DNA of 64,000 nt from Aurantiochytrium sp. KH105 (taxonomy: Eukaryota; Sar; Bigyra; Thraustochytrida; Thraustochytriidae). The notes beneath the pieces were generated by a model. The model was not told the origin of the DNA. It made no database searches and saw nothing but the letters and a program-made list of their open reading frames with translations. The position numbers were made by a program, and so were the translations under genes. How positions within the stretch are numbered: position 1 is the stretch's first letter; each line of letters starts with the position of its first letter. Location: assembly GCA_003116975.1 (NCBI GenBank), contig BGKB01000069.1:62001-126000 (forward strand), read 5' to 3'. Shown here piece after piece: positions 41,887 through 53,400 of the stretch.

Positions 41887-42624
41887 CTTTCTTTCTTGCT
41901 TTCGCAGCCCGTGCTCTTTTTGACGTTCGCGTCCCCCACTCTGCCGTCGCCCCGACGAGTTGACGACTTAGCGAGCGAGTCTGTCTCCAGCGCAAGGGCG
42001 CTCGAAAATTAAAACCGGCCGCAGCGCCGTTGAGCGATTGATCGCGCCGTCGGTCCCCCCAAGAGATAGAAAAAACAAGTGGCGGGTTCTCACTCACATC
42101 AATGTGGCGGTCACCATCACGTAGGCCTAATGCGGTGTGATGTATTGTGATGTGATTTCATCGTCACTAACTGTAAATGGATCATTCTTTGCTGCGCACA
42201 TGGAGTCAGAGATGCTGCGCGCATTGGAAAGCCATGATTCTAAAGAAGGCGATGCGAATGAAAGAGAGTGAGATGGGGGGGGGGGGGCAGTGTCTCTAAT
42301 GGTTTAGAAGCAGGACTCGACATTTTGTAAAGATCGGGTCGAAGCGCCCGCGTGCGGGAAAGGTATCAAGTCAGGATATAGCCTGAAGCTTGCAATGATG
42401 TCTCCTTTGTTTGCTTTGGACGTATTGTCTGCGCACGACAACAATAGCAACAATAACGTCAAGAAACCGAAGGGTAACGCGGAGATCGATGAAACGATGG
42501 ACATCCATGATTTACTCTATTCGTTCAAGATTCATTGCTTCATCCACATAGAAGAGTCAAGCATATACGCAAGAGCTGCACTAGCTTCTGCGTAGTTTCG
42601 CCCCCACGTGTGGTCAAGTGGCCC
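41887..42624. other. Intergenic between minus-strand genes
   Basis: 738 bp, with a run of 13 G at 42275-42287 and a GTGATG-type tract at about 42134-42152. No gene seen. Confidence 0.5.
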
Positions 42625-43680
42625 CTACGGACGCGCATTCTCGGGTCGGGAAGGAGGCGCGCCAGGCCGTTCGCACGAGACAGCGGCTTGTGCCGGAGCC
42701 GCGGGAAGAAACTTTGAAGCAATCGCGTTCAGGAGACCACCGATCTCGGCCCCCGCGCGACGCTCGAGTTGTTCATCACGGCGCTGACGACGAGCCTCGT
42801 AAGCTGCGCCCTCTGCAGACTGTCGCCATGCACGGTGCGCGTCGCCGTCAAAGTGCCAGGTGAATCCTTGTGAGGGAGCATAGCGCGCCGCCTTGACCAT
42901 TTGGTCAAAGGCATTTTGCAAATGGTTTGTCGACTTGCTTAGGCGTGTCGCAATAAGGCGCTGCAAGGAGGGCGCCTGATAGATGACCTTGTCCAGAATA
43001 TAGTACAGCGCTTGCCTGCGAACGACTGTCTTGGACGCGCGCTCCTGCTTGACAACAATAAAGAGCACAGGCTCGTGGCCTGACGGCAAGAGTCTGTATT
43101 CGATGCCAGGCGGCATGTCGGCGAGCATTTCGAGGCCCAGGTTTTGCATGCGCAGGATCTCGTTGTTGCAACTCGTATCGTAAAATGGGCTGCACGCAAA
43201 ATAGTCGAGCACATTGTGCGCCGAGAGCCCGAAAGCACGAATCCAGTTGTCGTCCAGGAAGCTCACCTCGGCTAGCTTTTCGCCCGTCAGCTCTTCGTCC
43301 TGGTGCTGCTGCTGCTGCTTTTTGCTCGCCTTTTTCGACGGCGGCGCCGCCAGCTCGTCGCCCGCGGTCTCGCCGGCCTTGGACTCGGGCGCCGCGTCCT
43401 GCTCCGGAGTCTGCTTCTGCTGCTGCCGCTGCGGCTGCGCCTGCGCCTGGGCCCCGGCCGCCGCCGCCGCCTCGGGCGCCTCGTCCTCCTCGGCGCGCGG
43501 CCGCTTCACGGCGCGCGGCGGCGAGGCGGGCCCGTCCTCGTCGCGGGCCCGCTTACCGGCGGCATCCGAGGCGGGCCCTGCCTCTGCGCCGCCGCCCGCG
43601 CCGCCGCCGCCGCCGCCNNNNNNNNNNNNNNNNCCCGCGCCGCCGCCGCCGCCGCCGCCGTTGCCGCCGCCCGCGTCCAT
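42625..43680 (-). CDS. MED6: Mediator complex subunit 6, canonical copy B
   Basis: 351 codons with an ATG at 43680; 16 N bases (43618-43633) fall in the Gly-rich N-terminus, so the exact length is uncertain. After a low-complexity Gly/Ala/Gln region with the basic patch AVKRPRAEED, the MED6 core spans about residues 135-260: SFLDDNWIRAFGLSAHNVLD, YFACSPFYDTSCNNEILRMQ, PGIEYRLLPSGHEPVLFIVV, ALYYILDKVIYQAPSLQRLI. The order and motifs (FYDTSCNNE, YQAP) are canonical for MED6. The C-terminus has GLLNAIASKFLPAAPAQA, corresponding to the same element in copy A. This copy is closer to the standard MED6 consensus than copy A. Confidence 0.93.
   Translation of the reverse strand: MDAGGGNGGGGGGGAXXXXXXGGGGGGAGGGAEAGPASDAAGKRARDEDGPASPPRAVKRPRAEEDEAPEAAAAAGAQAQAQPQRQQQKQTPEQDAAPESKAGETAGDELAAPPSKKASKKQQQQHQDEELTGEKLAEVSFLDDNWIRAFGLSAHNVLDYFACSPFYDTSCNNEILRMQNLGLEMLADMPPGIEYRLLPSGHEPVLFIVVKQERASKTVVRRQALYYILDKVIYQAPSLQRLIATRLSKSTNHLQNAFDQMVKAARYAPSQGFTWHFDGDAHRAWRQSAEGAAYEARRQRRDEQLERRAGAEIGGLLNAIASKFLPAAPAQAAVSCERPGAPPSRPENARP
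43618..43633. other. Assembly gap of 16 N
   Basis: Inside a GC-rich CCG repeat encoding polyglycine in MED6 copy B; probably an unresolved microsatellite. Confidence 0.98.
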
Positions 43681-44394
43681 GCCGGCAGCCTCGCGCGCGC
43701 GGCGGCCCGGGCCTGCCGCTCTCGGGGTCTGCGGCGCGAGTTGAGGCGCGGCGCCTTCTTGATCGCCCCTTCATTGCACCGTCATCGTCGTCATCTTCGT
43801 CTGGGTCTTCATCTTCATCTTCATCTTCATCATCATTGATTGCATTCTCCCGGCCGTGGTTCTCCGTCGCCACCGCTGTGAAGGCTTCGGCGGCGACGAA
43901 ATGCGGAGTCGGCGCCGGCAACGAGGAGCAGCCAGCGTTGGCCTGCAGATTGCATCGCTGTCGTCAAGCTGCAAGAGACGCAAATGGCTGGCTTCGAGAT
44001 GGAAATTACGCAGGGCACGACGATTTTCAGGATCTCGTGGGCAGCAATGGAACGATCCGACGACAAGAGCTTGTTCTGGGCGAATCAGGGGGGAGCGGAA
44101 TCGCAATAACGCCAGACCCGCTGAGCCTAATCACCATTGCATTCACATGTCAGTCACCATAGAATCCATACGAGGCATCTTGCTTTCAGAATGCGTCATT
44201 CGAACGCAACATCATGATGTTGTTCTGCACACACGAAAGCCTTTCGTCTTGGAGAAAACAAGCCGAGCTCTACAGGCAGCTCGATTGACGCCTTGCACGC
44301 AGTTCATTGCGGCATGCAGAGCACCTACTACGCCTTTTGGTGGTGCTGTCACCTCTCGACATAATGACGACCAGCAAAACCATTCGTGGAAGCC
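43681..44394. other. Divergent promoter, MED6 copy B / BMT5-like gene
   Basis: 714 bp with CATCTT/TCATCG trinucleotide-like runs near 43790-43835. Antisense acidic ORFs (DEDEDED) come from this repeat and are rejected. Confidence 0.5.
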
Positions 44395-45303
44395 ATGAGC
44401 GGCAAGGACCCGAAGACGAGCGGCGGCGGCGGCAGCGGCGGCGGCGGCAACAGCAGCGGCCTTGGGAAGGACGCTGCTGCGAAGGCGGCCAAGAAAGACG
44501 CGAGGAAACGCGCCAAAAAGGCTCGACGCCAACAGGCCAAAGAGGCGCGGCGCGCTCAGGCAAGCCAGAATGGGGTCCAACGCAAACGAGGCCGCGACCT
44601 CGTCGACGAGAAGGAGGTCCCAAGAACGTCCATTGCGCAAGACAATGCCAAGGCGACAGTGAAACGCAAAAGGTCTCGGAGTAAAGCCGAACGCTCCGAC
44701 CGCGCAGACGAGACGATCAAGCCTGCTCCACCAGGTATTCTTGTCGTGGGCGACGGCAACTTTTCATTCTCCGAGGCCCTGGCCAAAAAGTCTGCACGAA
44801 TACAGTATGGCATCCAAGTGGTCTGCACGTCGCTCGACAAACGGTCCGAGGTTGCTCGGAAATACGGCAAATCCGCAACGCAAGCTCTTCAAACGCTCGA
44901 GGAAATGGCCCATTGCGAACTCGTTCACGGCGTCGACGCCACGGACTTGTCGTCGTCCTTTCAAGGGCGTCTGTTTTCGCGCGTCATTTTTAACTTCCCG
45001 CACACGGGCTTGCAGCGCGTTCATGACAACCGAGCTCTGCTTCGTGACTTCTTTTCTAGTGTTCGCCATGTCTTGGCGCCGGGCGGGCACGTGGAGGTCA
45101 CCTTGAAGGATGGCCCGCCATATAGCTCATGGCAAATCGAGGACCAAGCGGATCCAAGCGGTTTCGGACTCGTCGCTTTGCGTCCCTTTCACTTTCGGGA
45201 CTATCCCGGGTACCGTCACGTGACCACAAACAAGGAGGCAGAACCCTCAAATCCTCAGAACGCCTGCCGAATCTACGACTTTATGCTCATTCGAAGAGTC
45301 TAA
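44395..45303 (+). CDS. BMT5-like 25S rRNA (uridine-N3) methyltransferase, DUF2431
   Basis: 302 residues from MSGKDPKTSG. The N-terminus is Gly- then Lys/Arg-rich (KKDARKRAKKARRQQAKEAR), suiting nucleolar targeting and rRNA binding. The catalytic domain starts at PGILVVGDGNFSFSEALAKK, a SAM-binding motif with the 'GdGnfSfs.aL' signature of DUF2431. Then come VVCTSLDKRSEVARKY, ELVHGVDATDLSS, FSRVIFNFPHTG, RDFFSSVRHVLAPGGHVEVT, LKDGPPYSSWQI and RPFHFRDYPGYRHVTT. This is the full pattern of yeast Bmt5, which makes m3U in the large-subunit rRNA, and of its animal FDXACB1-related homologues. No intron is needed. Confidence 0.92.
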   Translation: MSGKDPKTSGGGGSGGGGNSSGLGKDAAAKAAKKDARKRAKKARRQQAKEARRAQASQNGVQRKRGRDLVDEKEVPRTSIAQDNAKATVKRKRSRSKAERSDRADETIKPAPPGILVVGDGNFSFSEALAKKSARIQYGIQVVCTSLDKRSEVARKYGKSATQALQTLEEMAHCELVHGVDATDLSSSFQGRLFSRVIFNFPHTGLQRVHDNRALLRDFFSSVRHVLAPGGHVEVTLKDGPPYSSWQIEDQADPSGFGLVALRPFHFRDYPGYRHVTTNKEAEPSNPQNACRIYDFMLIRRV

Positions 45304-45418
45304 TATAATTTCACAATGTACTTCTTGATAATCTCCTTTTCGAAGAAAGAATAACCCGTGTTATGCGTTTGTCGAGCTTAACCAAGGAATTGGTGGTGTT
45401 TGAAACTCGTTCTATCGA

Positions 45419-48400
45419 TCAATCCTCTGCGACGGCGACATTTGTCATGTATCTCTCTCTGCCAGCGCCAGCACCAGATCCAGCCGCACCACCAGGCCTT
45501 GTTGCAGCGGCGGCGTCAGGATCCTCGTCAGGGTCTTGATTGAAGAACTTGTAGAGCTTGACAGCGCCCGCGCGTCCGACGAGTGGCATGAGATCCTCTT
45601 GAGACATTAAGCTGAGCTCGCGTAAGTTCCGCACGTTGCTCAGGATGGCTCCGACATTATGCACTGTAATTCCTGGAAGCCTGCGCAGGACTTCATGCGC
45701 GGCAACATTGCCCTCTTGCTGTTGTTGCTGTTGCTGACCTTGAGCTTTCAGCGCATCACGAGCAGGGTCGTTCACAGTCGAGGTCGCTGTCCGGGGAAGT
45801 GATCCAAACGAAGAATTAGAAGAAGAGGCCGTAAAGGCATCGAGCACGCTGGCAGGTGCAGCAGGTGGAAGAGCATTGTCGAGGTTATCGGGCATGCCAA
45901 TCGCAGCGGCGAGAGCAGCTTCGGGATTATCGTAGTTGGTCTTCATGAGCTTGAAGAGATCCACCGTAGCGTGCGGGCTAGGCGACCAAAGCAGACGCAA
46001 TGCTGGAAAATGCATGGTCAGCAGGACCATTTTTGACAAAATGCTCGAATGCGAAATGTCCGAGGATATGTCGGTCACGGCCTGCAGCGAAAAGGGCTTC
46101 CCCTCGTCAAATTCGATCAAGAGGTTCGGGCGCTGATAGTATTTGCACATGGCCTCTGCCTGTGTAAAGAGCCGGCCCGAGTTGAAAGATCCGTGCAAAT
46201 CAGGAATGCTTTTGCGCTCAACACAAATCTCGGGCGCCAATATATAGTCTCCAACCTCCAAGGTTGCGGGTTCCACATGGACGCCGTTCTTGTGCAAAAG
46301 TGAGGGCAGCGCACTTCGAAATTCGCGCATGTCAACGACGATGCGCGGCACCACCGCAGCCTTGGCGTGGCGAGGACGACTCATGGCGCTCTCAAATATA
46401 GGTTCACCAGTACTGAGATTATAACCCACAATGTTTCGACTTTTTGCGGTGAGGTCATCTTGGAGCGCTGTCGCATTTTTGCTCTCTCCCATCCGACCTT
46501 GCGATGCAGATGCGAGAACAAGCCCTGCCTTTTCGTCAATGAGCTTTCGAAAGGTATCCTGTTCCCGTTTGAGGTCCGAAAGGTACCGCTGCTCCTCCAC
46601 CGAGTCCTGATACTGCAAGAAGAACATTTGGATTGGTTCGGGCGCAAGTTGTGCGTTTTGCGCGGCTGCGCGCGCTGCCTCATACACCTCGACGGTTCGC
46701 ACAGCCTCCACGTCGGGTTCAAACATGATGACGAAGCGAGGTCGCATTTCCTCGAGAATACTAAGCAACTCGCTTGCACCGTCGCCCCCTTCCACGGGGA
46801 AAACGACAACCTCGGCTCGCGGCCAGCCGGAAGGCGCCTCGTGATCTTGATCTTGGTCAAGATCGACAACTTCGTGCACTGCCTCCTCGCCCATGCTCAC
46901 CTCCTGAACATTGGTTTTCTTGACCAGAGCGAGAAGACGGCGCAAATGCTCGGCAAGAAAGAGTCTCGATTCCACGGGGGCTTTCGCAGCGGCCTCCACT
47001 GCACTTCTGTAGCGGCGGTCAACACCTGAAAATGCATTATCCCCGCGAGTGGGTCGTGGGCCCAAGTAAAGTGCGCGAAGAAGGTCGTGCAAGCCACGCG
47101 TGTCCTCCGATGTGAGACGGAGCGAACCCCTCGCGGCGGATCCTCCGGCTAAATGAGCCAGGCCGTTGGCCCCGCACCACCGGCGAAATCGCAGCCCGAG
47201 ATAGGTTTCCAGGCGGCGGCGATTCACGGCGGCAAGAGCATTCTCTTTGAGTCGAGAACGAATATCTCGTGCAGTAAGCTCATCATGGCAAAATACGATG
47301 GCCTCGGCGCCGCCCGCGGCACGCTGCAAGCTGCTGGATGGTCGATGGCGAAGCAACGTCCGCACCTCACGAATCACACGACGCAAAAGACCGAATTTCG
47401 GATTCTCCTCCACGTCAATTTTCAGTTTGCATTGCTGTTGACCTGTGCCATCGAGGACGATGGTGGAGGGCAAGGTTGTGGGGTCCATTACTGCGAGGCT
47501 ATCTGCGGATCGCTTGGTTTTAAGCTTTGGCGTTCGAAAGACTCGAGTTCGCGCATAGCGAAACATACGGTCTGCAGAATCTGTCAACAGCCAAAGTGAG
47601 GGCGCTTGATGGCCCGTGACCTCGTCGCGAATGCCGTCGAGGACACGCAAAAAGGTGACCGCATCAAGACGGAGAAGATCCGGAAGCAGACGGCGAAGAA
47701 CGCCAACGTCGTGAACGAGTTGTTTCGTCTTGCGACCCACCTTGTGCCATAGCGGGTCGAGCTGGCGGCGCAAGGTCACCTCAAAGGATCGAAAAAGCCC
47801 ATTTTCGACCGTGAGCCCGGACACATCAATGTTTTGCGTCTTGCGCAGCTCGGTGAGACACATCTCCAAGAGCGTCACGAGCTCGCGCTGAATTCCGGCC
47901 ATTAGAGCCGTGAGCGGCTGACCATACTCTGTCACTACGGGGCGGGCTTTGTCGAGAGTGGCGCGTACGGAAAGATGGAAGCGCGGCCAGAGATGAAGTT
48001 TGCCCACGCCAAGAGTGCCCATGACTTGCGCGAGGAAGCCAAATTTTGCTGCCAGGGCCTCGGGCGCGTCGCAAAAGGCCTTGACAAAGCCTGAAAATTG
48101 CGACGAGGTACGGAGAATGTTGAGAATAAAGCCAGAGTTTGAAGTGTCCGAGACACGATGCGCTCCATCGACCACGACGCCGGTGACGCGATCGAGGTCA
48201 ATCACCGCCGAGAGCAGGTCGACAACGAGGATGCGCGAAGTGACGATAAAGCATCCTCCCTCGAGATACAATGCGCGGCGAGCGGCGCTGGTAAGAGAGT
48301 TTGTGACAACGACGGGAGGCGTGCAGCGTGCCTCGGCGCCGCCGCGCTCCACAACGGCGCGCTGCAGCGCTGCTGCCTTTTCCGAGGCGTTGACAATGTA

Positions 48401-48697
48401 CACGAGAGGCACGCGGGACTTGCCGGATGCGCGGGCATGATCGACCTTTTGACAGTACAGTTGCACGAGTTTGGTGATGAGCACGTGGTGTCCGAGTCCG
48501 CGTGCGCTCACCACGAGCGAGTCCTCCTCGAGCGCGCCTTCGAGCATCTCCCTGTGGAAGCCTAGCATGCTCGCGGTGAGACTCCCACTCCCTCCGCCTC
48601 CGGCCTCTCGTGCGGTAGCGCCGCCTGCAGCCGGCGCCTGCGCCATTGCCTTCGAGGCCTCTGCGCCCGAGCCGCCCGCCTCCGCGGTCTCCGTCAT
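45419..48697 (-). CDS. ERCC4: XPF/ERCC4 structure-specific DNA repair endonuclease
   Basis: 1092 residues from the first ATG (48697; the frame is open slightly upstream without an ATG). The N-terminal part is the degenerate SF2 helicase-like module: LVVSARGLGHHVLITKLVQL, PVVVTNSLTSAARRAL, and VVVDGAHR where active helicases have DEAH. The nuclease is intact: IVVDMREFRSALPSLL, LEVGDYILAPE and ICVERKSIPDLHGSF give the GD...ERKxxxD catalytic pattern, with E827, K829 and D833. A C-terminal tandem helix-hairpin-helix follows a polyglutamine linker (VLRRLPGITVHNVGAILSNV, LMPLVGRAGAVKLYKFF). With an ERCC1 partner it cuts 5' of bulky lesions in nucleotide-excision repair and crosslink repair. It is longer than the ~916-residue human protein because of Ala/Gly-rich ends and linkers. 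Confidence 0.96.
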   Translation of the reverse strand: MTETAEAGGSGAEASKAMAQAPAAGGATAREAGGGGSGSLTASMLGFHREMLEGALEEDSLVVSARGLGHHVLITKLVQLYCQKVDHARASGKSRVPLVYIVNASEKAAALQRAVVERGGAEARCTPPVVVTNSLTSAARRALYLEGGCFIVTSRILVVDLLSAVIDLDRVTGVVVDGAHRVSDTSNSGFILNILRTSSQFSGFVKAFCDAPEALAAKFGFLAQVMGTLGVGKLHLWPRFHLSVRATLDKARPVVTEYGQPLTALMAGIQRELVTLLEMCLTELRKTQNIDVSGLTVENGLFRSFEVTLRRQLDPLWHKVGRKTKQLVHDVGVLRRLLPDLLRLDAVTFLRVLDGIRDEVTGHQAPSLWLLTDSADRMFRYARTRVFRTPKLKTKRSADSLAVMDPTTLPSTIVLDGTGQQQCKLKIDVEENPKFGLLRRVIREVRTLLRHRPSSSLQRAAGGAEAIVFCHDELTARDIRSRLKENALAAVNRRRLETYLGLRFRRWCGANGLAHLAGGSAARGSLRLTSEDTRGLHDLLRALYLGPRPTRGDNAFSGVDRRYRSAVEAAAKAPVESRLFLAEHLRRLLALVKKTNVQEVSMGEEAVHEVVDLDQDQDHEAPSGWPRAEVVVFPVEGGDGASELLSILEEMRPRFVIMFEPDVEAVRTVEVYEAARAAAQNAQLAPEPIQMFFLQYQDSVEEQRYLSDLKREQDTFRKLIDEKAGLVLASASQGRMGESKNATALQDDLTAKSRNIVGYNLSTGEPIFESAMSRPRHAKAAVVPRIVVDMREFRSALPSLLHKNGVHVEPATLEVGDYILAPEICVERKSIPDLHGSFNSGRLFTQAEAMCKYYQRPNLLIEFDEGKPFSLQAVTDISSDISHSSILSKMVLLTMHFPALRLLWSPSPHATVDLFKLMKTNYDNPEAALAAAIGMPDNLDNALPPAAPASVLDAFTASSSNSSFGSLPRTATSTVNDPARDALKAQGQQQQQQQEGNVAAHEVLRRLPGITVHNVGAILSNVRNLRELSLMSQEDLMPLVGRAGAVKLYKFFNQDPDEDPDAAAATRPGGAAGSGAGAGRERYMTNVAVAED

Positions 48698-50419
48698 CTT
48701 GGCGGCTGACGCGAGTTTGGCCCAGCCAAAAGGTTCGGGTATTGGTCGATGGACTCGCCAAGTGAAGAACAATGCGATGCAACAATGGCAGGCTGGGGAT
48801 GCGGTGCGCTGGCTGCCTTTGGGCAGAGCAGGACCAGATGTACAAACATCAGGCAGGCAAACACCCGGTGGGGCGAGGGCGCCCTGCGAGCATAAATGCG
48901 TTGATATGCTCTATTTGTGGAGGTGAGCACAGGCTGCGGACCCTTGGTCTTTGCGTGGGAAATGGCCGAATGTAAGTGCGAACGACAGCATTGACCGGCC
49001 ACAACGTTGAACACGCTTGTAAGCTTGGCCGAGCAATGGCCTCAGTGTTACTCCCTGTAAAAGCAGCGTAATAGTCAGTCGGTTAAGGACGTGGCGGCCA
49101 AAAGAGAGGTCGTCTTTTTGGCTTCCGGAGACCCTTTCGTTGTTGTTATTTTTGTTGATGTTGATGATGATCTGGCGAGCATGGTGCCTCGATAGTTTTT
49201 TCACTTTACAACATACGCGCAGTCGCTTGACTTTCAAGTACTACTTACAGTTAGAATTTTGTATTTCGTATGTGGTTTTTGACGAGCGTTTCTGAATAAT
49301 GAAGAAGAGTAGTACGCACACCCACACTTTTTGAGACAAATCTCACCGCAGACAAAGTTATACATTTCGTTGCGCCTCTCTCGGTATTCCGAGCAGGCAC
49401 AAAGAGACACAACCTTCGGGCCTTCCAAAAACCGAAGGACCTTCGTTAACCTGAATCTGCTCATTCCGCTTGTGGTTCTCTTTCAGGCACTACTATTTTT
49501 AATCTGCCCGCCTTGGCCATCGCTGGATACGAGGCATCATCCTGATCTCGCGAATGTGATTGTACGATCGCTCCGCTGCGGACGCCAAGCCAAGAAGCCA
49601 CTTGGTCTTTCCATGGACTATAGGTGCGAAGGCAATAGCCGTCGTGTCGTGGCGCAGCTCCGTGCTTTCAACAACGGAGGAGCACAGGGTCCGCCAAGCA
49701 TGTCACCTACCACCCCGCTTCCGTACGTGCCCCACTGCATCTCCGCCCCAGCGCTAGGGCCTACGCCTTCCGCTGCTCCTGCTACGCACATCCCGTTCGA
49801 GCCCCCGCGTGTCATTCCTTTGCGACGGTAGCGTCGGTTGCGCCTTGACTGTGAGGCAGCTTCCGCGAGGGCCGCCTCAACTTGAAGACTGCGACGGCCG
49901 GACCGCCCTCGCCCCGTCTCCTCGCAGCGCGTGTAATAGAAGCGAAGAGTTGCGAAGAGACGAGCGACGCAGGCGCGCAGAAGTCGCGCGCAGGCGGCTG
50001 CGACCGGCAGGACCCGTCGCGGCGCACGCGATGAAGAAGCGGGGGGAGACGCGCCTCTCGCGTTGACGGTACGGTTGCAAGGCATCGCATGCTGCGCGAG
50101 TGTGCTTGCGCGAGTGTGCTGCGCGAGTGTAACTAAGGGACGCAAGGCGACAAGGAGGATGCACGACGAAATAGCAGCAGGCAGAGCGCAAACGAAGCGA
50201 GACAGGCGACCGAAGCGAACACGAGCGTCCAGGAGCACGTACGCGGAGGAGGCAGCAGCGAGCGGAGCGGGGGCGTAGCGCGCGGGGGGGAAAGGGGGGA
50301 AGGAGGAGCGACGCGGCGGCACGAGCGATCGCAGCGCGGTGCATAAAGGGCGAGCGATTCCTGAGAGAGGGGGAGAAAGGACAAGCGTGTGCACGCACAC
50401 GGGGGATCAAGACGAGAAG
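48698..50419. other. Divergent intergenic region, XPF / LRR-kinase-TIR gene
   Basis: 1.7 kb between divergent starts. The 48,900-49,500 part is AT-richer; 49,850-50,390 is GC-rich with purine-rich runs just before the LRR gene ATG. Repeats of GCGAGTGTGCTTGC/GCGAGTGTGCTGC occur at about 50095-50130. ORFs here are low complexity or antisense to nothing; no gene supported. Confidence 0.5.
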
Positions 50420-53400
50420 ATGAATACTGTCAAGAAGCTCACTGCCCGCATGAAGCGGGCGCCTTGGGCCCAGGGTGATGATCATGCGCCTTTTCTCGCG
50501 CATGATGCCACCGATCAAGATGACGCTTCGCTCGGTTACTTTTCGGACAGTGACGAAGACGTGAACGAGGTCGTCCATGAGCATCTTGACAATCATGGGG
50601 ACGAAGAGGAAGAGCCGTATGACGGAAACATGGCTGATGACGCGTACAGAGAGAGAGATAAAGGAGAAAGCGATGAAGATGACGACGATGAGGACGAAAT
50701 TGATCACGATGATCATGGCGGCGGCGGCGGCGGCGGCGATAGCGGTGAAGGCGGGCATGAAGAAGAGGACAACGACGACGAAGACCGCGCCGGTAGCGGG
50801 AGCGAGGATGAGTCGCCCGAGGAAGAAGGCCTCGAGAAAGGTCTCAGCGGGCAACGGGCGGTCAGAAAGACGATCGATCTGATGCGGAACGGCGTCAAAA
50901 CGATTGAGTACGTTGAAAACCTTCTCGCAAGGAAGAATGACCCTCATGCGATCCGGCCAACTGACGATTTTCTTCAAAATAATCTACAGTCTCACCGGTC
51001 GTAAAATCGGCGACGAAGGAACCATGGCGCTGGGAGAAGAGCTTGGTACGAACACCTCACTCGTTTCGTTGAAGTAAGTTAGCATTTGTGCGGGATTTGG
51101 TTGCATTTAAGCGCGCATATCTTTGCGCAAGGAAAGAACCGAACTGGTCCAATTGAGTGCAATACTGCACAACGCCAGGAGGACACTGACTTTGTGTGCT
51201 TGTCGCCATAACCCAGTCTCGAAAGGAATGGGATCCACGGAGAGGGCGGCGCTGCTCTGGCCGAAGCCCTGCACAAGAACTGCTCCCTTACCACGCTTTC
51301 GTAAGTCAAAGCTTGTCGCGGGGTCGATCAGGGTACAGTACCAGCAAGAGAGACTCTGGTAAAGGCCGCTGGATATAGCATCGTAACGACGCCGCTATAT
51401 AACAAGCAAGAGACTAACAACCACAGACTCTCAAAAATTGCAGTCTCAAGAGCAACAGCATTGGTATCGATGGCGCGGTTACTTTTGCTCACGCATTGAG
51501 CGTGAACATCACGCTCTGCTCACTGAAGTAAGTTGAGCCTCGATCTGTTGTTTTGCCACAAGAAAGGTCTTATGCAGTTATCGCCGAGATCCTCTGGTCG
51601 ATTGCTCAGCCCCGGTGCCATTATTTCGGTGTTAAGGTGACACAAAGCAAAGAGAGGTCTCTTGGAAAAGAGTTGATCGAAGACTTACACGGCTCGCTCA
51701 TTGTCACGATGTCGACAGTCTTGGAAGCGACCCGAACTACATCCGCAATAACATTGGAGACGATGGGGTTTTGGCGATCGTTGATGCTCTGGGCGAGAAT
51801 ACTGTACTCACATTCTTGGAGTAAGTTGGCGGCTTGAGATAGGTGCAGAGGGCTTATGACGACACTCCTGCGCCAGACCCTTGAACTACATGACTGACAT
51901 CTCAATTGTGTCACTGACAACACACAGTCTCAGCTTCAACGGCATAAGCGAGGTTGGCGGCAAAGCAATCGCAGGCTTGCTCTCCACGAACACATCGCTG
52001 CAAATTCTCAGGTAAGTTCTGATTGTATCTTGACAATGGTCAACGAGGCAACATGCATGTATTTCTGCGAGAAGGAAAGCAAGTGGGCGTTCGTGGCGGA
52101 GACGACGGCGACGGCGACATGAGGGTGGACACTGACAGCCATTTCGCGCTCATCAATAAATGCAATCAATGCAATCAATGCCATGCCACACCACAATCAT
52201 CATGCACAGTCTCGAGTCGAACAAGATCGGCTCAGATGGCGCCATTGGGCTCGGGCAAGGCTTGGGCAAGAACAGCTCGCTTACGTCTTTGAAGTAAGTT
52301 GGTTCGGTTGTGTTTTGCTGCGTTTGATTGGAGGCAAGACTTTGGATTGGACAACGCAAGAAGGCGGCATGCGTGTATTTCTGCGTGAAGGAAGGCAGGT
52401 GGGCGTTCGTGGCGGAGAGCAGAAAGGCGGGACTGCGCCAAGACGACGGCGACGGCGACATGAGGGTGGACACTGACAGCCATTTCGCGCTCATCAATCA
52501 ATGCAACCAATGCAATGAATGCCATGCCACACCACAATCATCGTGCACAGTCTTCTGTCGAACAACATCGGCCCAGCTGGCGCCGTTGGGCTCGGGGAAG
52601 GCTTGGGCAAGAACAGGTCGCTTACGTCTTTGAAGTAAGTTGGTTCGGTTGTGTTTTGCTGCGTTTGATTGGAGGCAAGACTTTGGATTGGACAACGCAA
52701 GAAGGCGGCATGCGTGGATTTCTGCGTGAAGGAAGGCACGTGGCCGTTCGTGGCGGAGAGCAGAAAGGCGGAACTGCGCGAAGATGACGGCGACGGCGAC
52801 ATGAGGGTGGACACTGACAGCCATTTCCCGCTCATCAATGAATGCAGTCAATGCAATGAATGCCATGCCACACCACAATCATCGTGCACAGTCTTGGATA
52901 CAACGGCATCGGCGACTCGGGCGCCCTTGGGCTCGGGCAAGGCTTGGGCAAGAACAGGTCGCTTACGTCTTTGAAGTAAGTTGGTTCGGTTGTTTTTTGC
53001 TGCGTTTGACTGGAGGCAAGACTTTGGATTGGACAACGCAAGAAGGCGGCATGCGTGGATTTCTGCGTGAAGGAAGGCAGGTAGGCGTTCGTGGCGGAGA
53101 GCAGAAAGGCGGGACGGCGCCAAGACGACGACGACAGCGGCATGAGGGTGGACGCTGACAGCCATTTCGCGCTCATCATTACTGCAATGAATGCCATGCC
53201 ACACCACAATCATCGTGCACAGTCTTGGATACAACGGCATCGGCGACTCGGGCGCCCTTGGGCTCGGGCAAGGCTTGGGCAAGAACAGGTCGCTTACGTC
53301 TTTGAAGTAAGTTGGTTCGGTTGTTTTTTGCTGCGTTTGACTGGAGGCAAGACCTTGGATTGGACAACGCAAGAAGGCGGCATGCGTGGATTTCTGCGTG

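Noticed and set aside
42275..42287. Run of 13 G, possible G-quadruplex
   Set aside because: A single homopolymer run with no regulatory context; may be sequencing-length uncertain.
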